A stretch of DNA of 12,082 nucleotides from assembly GCA_965368765.1 (NCBI GenBank), contig CBDUOF010000153.1:1-12082 (forward strand), given 5' to 3'. This document shows positions 1 to 6,200 of this stretch, piece by piece (position 1 is the stretch's first letter; each line of letters opens with the position of its first letter). This DNA comes from Leptofilum sp965368765 (GTDB lineage Bacteria > Chloroflexota > Anaerolineae > Promineifilales > Promineifilaceae). Both the position numbers and the translations under genes were made by a program. A model generated the notes under the pieces. The model saw only the letters and a program-made list of their open reading frames with translations, ran no database searches and was not told where the DNA came from.

Positions 1-370
1 GCGGGGCTACGATTTGCTCATTATCGATACGGCCGGTCGCCTGCACACCAAATTCAACCTGATGCGTGAGCTTGAAAAAGTGTATAGCGTCTGCAAAAAG
101 AGCGTGCATGCCGCCCCTCACGAAGTGCTGCTGGTGCTTGATGCGCCCACCGGGCAAAATGCCCTGGTGCAGGCAGAAAAGTTCAAAGAATCGGTCAACG
201 TCACTGGCGTTATCCTCACCAAGCTGGACAGCACAGCCAAGGGGGGCATGGTGTTTGCCATCTATCGGGAGCTTGGCTTACCCGTGCGCTTCATAGGCAC
301 TGGCGAACGCATCGAAGATTTGGCTCCGTTTGACCCGGATCAATTTATTGACGGGTTGTTCGAGCAGTAG
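1..370 (+). CDS. ftsY: Signal recognition particle receptor FtsY, C-terminal part (5' end outside window)
   Basis: The reading frame enters at base 2 and stops at TAG 368-370, giving about 122 residues of the SRP-family GTPase NG domain. FtsY is the membrane-associated receptor that docks SRP-ribosome complexes and, with Ffh, hydrolyses GTP as nascent membrane proteins are handed to SecYEG. Visible motifs are DTAGRLHTK (G3 and the following FtsY-type stretch, with NLMREL after it), TKLDSTAKGG (G4 plus closing loop) and GTGERIEDLAPFDP followed by a short C-terminal helix. DTAGRLHTKxNLM and the PFD..QFIDGLF ending fit FtsY; Ffh would continue into a Met-rich M domain, which is absent here. The N-terminal acidic A domain and the P-loop lie outside the window. 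It is followed by 159 nt of non-coding DNA and then prfB on the same strand. I see no strong terminator between them, so co-transcription is possible. Confidence 0.93.
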   Translation, partial: RGYDLLIIDTAGRLHTKFNLMRELEKVYSVCKKSVHAAPHEVLLVLDAPTGQNALVQAEKFKESVNVTGVILTKLDSTAKGGMVFAIYRELGLPVRFIGTGERIEDLAPFDPDQFIDGLFEQ

Positions 371-529
371 CTGAGGATTTTTATGGCCATCCGTGGATCG
401 CTTTGTGATCGCTATGGCTACATACTAAACAAATCACCAAAAGGAAACGTGCAGTAAAAACAGAAATTCTTTTGGTCGATCTGATTCAAAAAGCTTTTTG
501 ACGTTTTTATAAGAAGGAAGAATTCAAAA
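371..529 (+). other. ftsY-prfB intergenic region with perfect AT-rich palindrome and possible micro-ORF
   Basis: There is no clear sigma-70 promoter. A perfect 16-bp palindrome TCAAAAAGCTTTTTGA lies at 486-501, just ahead of the prfB ribosome binding site (AAGGAAG, 514-520). A direct repeat GATCGCT occurs at 396-402 and 407-413. A 24-codon ORF (ATG 383 to TAA 457) has TGAGGA at 372-377, five bases upstream of its ATG; its peptide resembles nothing I know, so I do not call it a gene. Confidence 0.4.
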
Positions 530-1628
530 ATGGACGAAATAGCAGATAAACTAACCAATTTGCAACAGACCGTAAACTTATTGCGGAGGCGTCTTTGACG
601 TACCTGCCAAAGCGTTGAAAGTGGCACAACTTGAGCAAGTCGCAGCAGCGCCCGGCTTTTGGGATGATTCGGCAAAGGCGCAGTCAAAAATGCGTGAGCT
701 AACCAGATTGCGTGATCAGGTAACGGTTTGGGAAACATTGAGCCGTCGCCTCACGGATGCGCAGGAGCTGGTAGCGCTGGAAGATGAAGAGTTATCTGCA
801 GAGCTGGCAAAAGAAGCGGATAGTTTGGAACGTATTATTGCCAAGCTGGAATTTGAAACGCTCTTCTCTGGCCAATATGATGATGAAGATTGCATTTTGG
901 CAATTCATGCTGGGGCAGGTGGTACAGAAGCGCAGGATTGGGCACAAATGTTGGAGCGTATGTTTATGCGCTGGGCCGATTCGCACGGCATGGTAGTGGA
1001 TATTGTGGATGAGAGTGCGGGCGATGAGGCCGGTATTAAAAGCGTGATGATGGCGATTAAAGGCAGCTATGTATACGGCCGTCTTCAATCAGAGCGGGGC
1101 GTGCATCGTTTGGTGCGTATTTCTCCCTACGACTCATCCAGCCGCCGCCATACCTCTTTTGCGAAAGTGGAAGTGTGGCCCGATGTGGCGGAAGAGATTG
1201 AAATTGAGATTGATGAGAAAGATTTGCGCATGGATCGCTTTAAGGCAAGTGGGGCGGGTGGCCAGCATGTTCAGAAAAACGAAACCGCCATCCGCATTAC
1301 CCATATTCCTACCGGCATTGTCGTTTCTTGCCAAAACCAACGGTCGCTGACCCAAAATCGGGAGATGGCGATGAAAATTCTCAAGGCGCAGCTTTTTGAT
1401 CTGGAACAACGCAAACAGGAAGCAGAAATGGCTGCGCTGAAAGGTGAGGACGTGGATGCGGGCTGGGGCAGCCAAATTCGCTCTTACGTCCTTCATCCCT
1501 ACAAAATGGTAAAAGACCATCGCACCAACTATGAAGTAGGTAATACCCAAGCGGTGCTAGACGGCCGTGTAGACGATTTCATGGAGGCTTACTTAAAGCT
1601 TAAAGTAGGCCAAACAGAGTTAACTTAA
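530..1628 (+). CDS. prfB: Peptide chain release factor 2 (RF2), programmed +1 frameshift
   Basis: RF2 recognises UGA and UAA stop codons in the ribosomal A site and triggers peptidyl-tRNA hydrolysis. Translation starts at ATG 530 with AAGGAAG (514-520) upstream, reads 22 codons ending in CTT 593-595, then meets an in-frame TGA at 596-598. A +1 slip onto GAC 597-599 opens the long frame to TAA 1626-1628. The joined product is 365 residues, the same length as E. coli RF2. The first 22 residues (MDEIADKLTNLQQ and following LLRRRL) and the shifted continuation DVPAKAL match the usual RF2 N-terminal helix, so this is recoding and not a pseudogene. The catalytic GGQ is at residues 243-245 (1257-1265), within SGAGGQHVQKNETAIR. 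The stop-codon tripeptide is SPY at residues 198-200, where RF2 normally has SPF. The protein's activity is autoregulatory: low RF2 favours the slip. The next gene starts 28 nt downstream. Confidence 0.96.
584..599 (+). promoter_or_regulatory. prfB programmed +1 ribosomal frameshift site
   Basis: The site reads CGGAGG CGT CTT TGA C. A Shine-Dalgarno-like GGAGG (585-589) lies three bases before the slippery CTT (593-595), followed by TGA (596-598) and C (599). E. coli prfB has the same arrangement (AGGGGG, three bases, CTT TGA C). The internal SD pairs with 16S rRNA during elongation and pushes the peptidyl-tRNA forward; the poor UGA-C context slows termination. Confidence 0.95.
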
Positions 1629-1656
1629 GTTCTCACATTGCAGCGGAGGCAACCAC

Positions 1657-2949
1657 ATGGCAGACAGACAGAAAAAACCAGGCTCAGGCGCACGCCGCCC
1701 GGCAGGGCAACGTAGCCGCAAGCCAACGTCAACCGGCTCAGCTTTGCGGAAAGCAGCCCTCAAACGGCGGGTACGGCCGTCTGCCAGAGCTGCTGCCCGC
1801 AAAGCCGCGATCAACCAAAAGCCAATGCCAAAACCGCCAGCGCGACGCATTCCGCCGCGGCGTCCGGCCGTTGCGGCTGCGGGAGCAGTTTCTGCTGAAC
1901 TGGCTGGCCAAATTGACCGCATTCAAGACAAATTTGAGCGGCTGGAAGCACAGGCACAACTGGAAGATATTTTTACGGCCGTTGGCAATATCGATAATAA
2001 GTTGACGCAGCTGCCATTCGATTTAGAAGCGTTACGTGATCGGGGATACGTCCATTCTGGTCTTCTGGAGGATAAGCTGGAGGCGATTGATGACAAGTGG
2101 GACGAGGTGCGGCCCCGTGTTGAAAAAGCACTGAGTGACCAGGTTACTCGCCTGGACCGTGAGCTGGATCAAACGGAACGCCAGGTGAATCGCTTAGGCA
2201 ATGCCAATGCGGGGCTGGTGAAGACGGTGGATTCGGCCGTAGACAGCCTGGGTAGTCGTATCACCGCTGCGCGTCGCGCCTTGGATGGCCTTTACGACGG
2301 CATTGAAAGTGAGCTCAACCAGATAGAATATGGTCTGGGGAACGTTGGCAAGATGCTGGATTTGATCTCTGGGTCACAGGAAATCCGTCTGTTGGAAGCG
2401 GAGGGCCCTTTGTTGGCCGTCGCAGCTGAGTGGCAGCAGGATGGAGACGAAGGGCCTGAGGGCTATCTATTTCTGACGGACCAGCGTTTGCTCTTTGAAC
2501 AGCGCGAAGAAGTCGTAACCAAAAAGCGCTTTGGTCTCTTTAAGGCAGAGTCAGAGATGGTGCAAAAGTTGCAGATTGAAGTCCAGGTGCATGAGATTGA
2601 GCAAATTGCCCACAAAGAGGAAGGCGGTTTCCTGGGCATGGGCAAAGATGATATTTTGGAGTTAGTTTTTGCCGCTACCGCGCCGCTGTCTCGGGCGCGT
2701 TTCCATTTGCAAGGGCAGGAGTCGGAGGATTGGGCTGCTATGATCAATCGCATTCAGTCGGGTGAGATTGATAGCGATCGTTCAGATGAGTATGTAGATG
2801 AGTTGGAGACAGCTGGCATTGTTAGCGCGAGCTTCCCGGAAAAGTGTCCTGGTTGTTTTGCAGCTGTTCCAGAGCAGCCGCGCGGCGTAACCAGCTATGT
2901 TTGCGAATATTGTGGGGCAACCGTGCTGCCAGATACGGCCGCTTCTTAG
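1657..2949 (+). CDS. Unrecognised protein: basic H1-like tail, coiled coil, PH-like domain, C-terminal zinc ribbon
   Basis: This is a 430-residue protein with ATG 1657 set by GGAGG at 1645-1649, 28 nt after prfB and probably in the same transcript. I do not recognise the family. Residues 1-75 are almost only Arg, Lys, Ala, Pro, Ser and Gln, strongly basic and low complexity, like an H1 or nucleic-acid-binding tail. Residues about 80-240 are heptad-rich and mixed-charge, predicted as long helices or coiled coil. Residues about 245-367 look like a bacterial PH/GRAM-type fold: a GYLFLTDQRLLFEQREE strand pair, then alternating strands, a glycine loop (GGFLGMGKDD), and a terminal helix around DWAAMINRIQ. 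An acidic linker leads to a zinc ribbon: Cys397 and Cys400 in CPGC, Cys416 and Cys419 in CEYC. There is no signal peptide or membrane segment, so it is probably cytoplasmic. Binding to nucleic acid by the basic tail, or to another protein by the PH-like domain, would be plausible but is inference. Gene confidence is high, function unknown. Confidence 0.88.
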   Translation: MADRQKKPGSGARRPAGQRSRKPTSTGSALRKAALKRRVRPSARAAARKAAINQKPMPKPPARRIPPRRPAVAAAGAVSAELAGQIDRIQDKFERLEAQAQLEDIFTAVGNIDNKLTQLPFDLEALRDRGYVHSGLLEDKLEAIDDKWDEVRPRVEKALSDQVTRLDRELDQTERQVNRLGNANAGLVKTVDSAVDSLGSRITAARRALDGLYDGIESELNQIEYGLGNVGKMLDLISGSQEIRLLEAEGPLLAVAAEWQQDGDEGPEGYLFLTDQRLLFEQREEVVTKKRFGLFKAESEMVQKLQIEVQVHEIEQIAHKEEGGFLGMGKDDILELVFAATAPLSRARFHLQGQESEDWAAMINRIQSGEIDSDRSDEYVDELETAGIVSASFPEKCPGCFAAVPEQPRGVTSYVCEYCGATVLPDTAAS

Positions 2950-3001
2950 TCAGATTAACGCCAACTAGGTGATTAATTGGAAATTGGAATTAGGACTTGG
3001 C

Positions 3002-3017
3002 AAAAACGGCCGTTTTT
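3002..3017. repeat. Perfect palindrome AAAAACGGCCGTTTTT downstream of the PH/zinc-ribbon gene
   Basis: This is a 16-bp perfect inverted repeat centred on the recurrent octamer ACGGCCGT (3006-3013) and followed by one more T. It lies 52 nt past the stop codon of the upstream gene. A zero-loop palindrome with only six GC pairs would fold with a small GGCC loop and a weak A-U stem. It could act as a weak terminator or as a protein site, but may simply be the octamer in an A/T context. Confidence 0.5.
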
Positions 3018-3066
3018 TGTATACTTCTTAGCTTGCTTATGCTTACGTAATTCTTATGTGAAATCG

Positions 3067-3094
3067 TTGACATATTGACGAATACCGATATAAT
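3067..3094 (+). promoter_or_regulatory. Sigma-70-type promoter upstream of rpoC
   Basis: A consensus -35 box TTGACA (3067-3072) and a consensus -10 box TATAAT (3089-3094) are separated by 16 bp. The predicted transcription start is near 3100-3102, exactly where the outer stem of the leader structure begins. Both hexamers are perfect matches and this is by far the best promoter in the gap. The untranslated leader would be about 170 nt if transcription reaches rpoC. Confidence 0.85.
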
Positions 3095-3099
3095 CACTC

Positions 3100-3173
3100 A
3101 CCGTAAAACCTGCCACGACTTTCAAGAGCGTTGGTCCTGATCAGACCATACGCTCTTTTTCCGTGTTTACGGT
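3100..3173 (+). ncRNA. Structured rpoC leader: outer stem around a terminator-like hairpin (candidate cis-regulatory or small RNA)
   Basis: Three nested helices can be drawn. The outer arms are ACCGTAAA (3100-3107) with TTTACGGT (3166-3173). The middle arms are CACG (3114-3117) with CGTG (3162-3165), continuous with the outer helix on the 3' side and leaving ACCTGC bulged on the 5' side. The inner helix is the terminator-like hairpin 3124-3157. The predicted RNA 5' end coincides with the outer stem. I know no riboswitch or ribosomal-protein leader of this form. It could be a transcription attenuator for rpoC or a free RNA of about 60-75 nt. This rests on hand pairing and was not tested for covariation. 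Confidence 0.5.
3124..3160 (+). terminator. Intrinsic-terminator-like hairpin inside the rpoC leader
   Basis: Left arm 3124-3136 (AAGAGCGTTGGTC) pairs with right arm 3144-3157 (GACCATACGCTCTT) in 13 pairs with a single bulged T at 3149. The loop is CTGATCA (3137-3143), and the right arm runs into a T tract (3156-3160). It sits about 25 nt after the predicted start of transcription and 110 nt before the rpoC start codon, so it would be an attenuator for rpoC. It could alternatively be a late terminator for the upstream gene, 175 nt away. Confidence 0.75.
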
Positions 3174-3257
3174 ATTTAATCAAACAGACTCGATTTACTC
3201 GTGTGCATGTGCAAATTCAGTATATTTTTAATTAGGGTTAGAGCCTTATTCTATTTT

Positions 3258-3273
3258 GGGAGGTCACCTGGTG
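3258..3273 (+). promoter_or_regulatory. rpoC Shine-Dalgarno that decides the GTG start
   Basis: GGGAGGT (3258-3264) lies six bases before GTG 3271. An in-frame TTG at 3256 overlaps this SD and would have none of its own, so GTG 3271 is the start. Confidence 0.85.
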
Positions 3274-6200
3274 GAGACAACAGAATTCCGCTCGTTACGC
3301 ATTAGTTTAGCATCCCCGGACCACATGCGGTCATGGTCATATGGCGAGGTTACAAAACCTGAAACCATCAATTACCGCCGTTTGCGACCAGAGAAAGATG
3401 GTCTGTTTTGTGAGGCAATTTTTGGCCCGACGCGTGACTGGCAATGTTATTGCGGCAAGTACAAGAATGTTCGTTACAAGGGAATTGTTTGTGACAAATG
3501 TGGTGTTGAGGTTACTCGTTCGGCCGTACGGCGTGAGCGAATGGGGCATATTGAATTAGCCGCTCCGGTAGCACACGTTTGGTATACGCGACGTGTTCCC
3601 AGCCATATGGGCTTATTGCTCAATGTTTCCCGTCGCAACTTAGATCGGGTTCTTTATTTTGCCCAATACGTCATTACCAGCGTTGATGAAGAAGCGCGTC
3701 AACGTGCCCTCAAGCGGCTGGAAGAAGAACTGGTAGAAGCCGAGCTCAAGTTTGAAGAAGATTTGCAATCCAATATTGGCGACGCCACCTCCGATGCGCA
3801 GGTGCGTTTGGTTGAGCTGGAAGCACGTCTGCAATCGCAGAACGATTCTTTCGATGAGCGTCTTGCTGTATCGACGGATGAAGTTGTTAATGAAGCCCAA
3901 TCTGTCGAACGCCGACTGGAAAACCTGAAAGGGACCGAAGCCAGTGAAGATATCGTTTTGGGCGATGTGGTCATTGTGAAGTCCGGTGAAACCGTCGGTC
4001 GGGAGCACAGCGTCTTGGTACAAGAGGCTACATCCGAACGGCTTACCCAGGTTCAGAAAGAGAGCGAAGAGGATCATCAGAGCGATGTTGCGACGATGCA
4101 AAAAGAGATCGAAGAGCTTCGCACGGAAGCCGACGTGGTCGGTGTGGATCTGCGGGATGAGCTTACGCAAAAATTGACCCGCCTGCGGCAGCAGGCACAG
4201 GCAAACCGGGAGCAGCTAGAAAGCCTGGAGCCAATGGTCTTCCTCAATGAAAATGATTACCGTGAACTAAAAAGCAAATTCGGGAATGTGTTCCGTGCCG
4301 ATATGGGCGCTGAAGCGTTATACGACATTCTGAAAAAGATGGATCTGGACAAGCTCTCTCGTGAACTTTGGCGAGAGGTTCGTACCACCCGGTCCAAGCA
4401 GGCGGCCAAGCGAGCCACGAAGCGTTTGCAGGTAGTGGAAGCGCTGCGCAAAAGCGGCAATCGTCCGGAATGGATGATTTTGACCGTACTGCCCGTTATT
4501 CCCCCAGACCTGCGCCCGATGGTTCAGCTAGACGGTGGCCGATTTGCAACGTCTGATCTTAATGATTTATATCGCCGCGTGATCAACCGAAACAATCGTC
4601 TCAAGCGGCTTTTAGAGCTTGGTGCGCCCGACGTCATTGTGCGCAATGAAAAGCGCATGCTCCAGGAAGCAGTTGACAGTTTGATTGACAACAGTCAGCG
4701 GGGTAAGGCACTCAGTCGTCGTGGACGTCGTGAGCTGAAATCTTTGTCTGACATGCTCAAAGGTAAGAAGGGGCGCTTCCGGCGAAACTTGCTGGGTAAA
4801 CGTGTCGATTACTCTGGCCGTTCCGTGATTGTGGTTGGGCCGACGCTGAAACTGGGCCAATGTGGCCTGCCAAAGACGATGGCGCTCGAGCTGTTCCGGC
4901 CATTTGTGATTAGCAAATTGGTGGAATATGGTCACGCCAGCAATGTTAAGGGCGCACGTCGCTTTATTGAGCGCCAGCCACCCGAAGTTTGGGAAGTTTT
5001 AGAAGAGGTGATTCAGGGACGGCCGATTTTACTGAACCGTGCCCCGACGTTGCATCGCCTGGGTATTCAAGCATTTATGCCGATGCTCGTTGAGGGCAAG
5101 GCCATTCAGCTGCATCCGCTGGTTTGTGCCGCATTTAACGCCGACTTCGATGGTGACCAAATGGCTGTCCATGTGCCGCTTTCCCAGAGAGCCGTTAAGG
5201 AAGCCAAAGAGTTGATGATGGCGACACGCAACCTGCTGAAACCATCTGATGGTCAGCCGATTGTGGGTCCGTCCAAAGATATGGTACTGGGTGTTTACTA
5301 TCTGACGCTGGTTGTAGACGGCCGTTTAGGTGAAGATAGCAGATTTGGCAGCATGGAAGAAGTTGAAACTGCTTACGAATTGGGCTACGTAGACATCCAT
5401 GCCAGGATCAAGCTGGAAGTGGATACCTACTTCAAAGATGATCACAGCCGGTATGCTGATGGCAAAGCGCACACCCGCATCATCGAAACATCACCGGGTC
5501 GTGTTCTATTCAATATGAAGCTGCCTGAAGAGTTCCGTTTTGTTAACCGCGTACTGGATAAGGGTGGGGTGAATAGCCTGATCAACCGGGTATACCGGAT
5601 GTTGGGTGATGAAGTGACGGTCGAGCTGGTAGACGCCATAAAGAATATTGGCTTTAAGTATGCCACTATTTCGGGTACGACCATTGCTGTGGCCGACCTG
5701 ACTATTCCCGAGGAGCGTCAAGGCATCCTGGATGATGCCCTGGGGCGTGTCAATGAAATTGATCGCCAATACCGCCGTGGTCTGCTGACTGAAGAAGAAC
5801 AATATCAGCGTACCATTGAGCAGTGGAACGAAGCCAAAGATAAAGTTGAGGTTGCGGTGCGAAACGCAATGGATCCCGCCAGCCCAATTGCTGTTATGGC
5901 GCTTTCTGGTGCTGGTAAGGGTGGCTTTGGCCCGATTACACAGTTGGCGGGTATGCGTGGTTTGATGGCGGATCCGCAGGGAAAGATTATTCCTGTTCCG
6001 ATTCAATCTAACTTCCGAATGGGGCTGGATACGCTGGAATATTTCATTTCCACTCATGGTGCGCGCAAAGGTTTGGCCGATACCGCACTGCGTACGGCCG
6101 ATGCTGGCTACCTGACGCGACGTCTGGTCGATATTGCGCAAGAAATGATCGTGATGGATGATGATTGTGGTACGAGCAAAGGCATTTGGGTCAGACGGTC

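Larger units (their letters stand above)
2950..3270 (+). other. Promoter and leader region of rpoC (321 bp, non-coding)
   Basis: No ORF is supported. The gap is more AT-rich than its surroundings. It holds, in order: a palindrome 3002-3017 that contains the genome-type octamer ACGGCCGT; a near-consensus promoter at 3067-3094; a nested stem structure at 3100-3173 with a terminator-like core; an AT-rich stretch 3174-3250 with a possible weak -10 element TATATT at 3221-3226 (no good -35); and the rpoC Shine-Dalgarno. Confidence 0.8.

Noticed and set aside
530..598. Short ORF of 22 codons followed by a stop, suggesting a broken prfB
   Set aside because: The TGA lies in an exact programmed frameshift site and the shifted frame continues the RF2 sequence to the normal length.
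3256..3270. Earlier TTG start for rpoC
   Set aside because: It overlaps the GGGAGGT Shine-Dalgarno that serves GTG 3271 and has no SD of its own.
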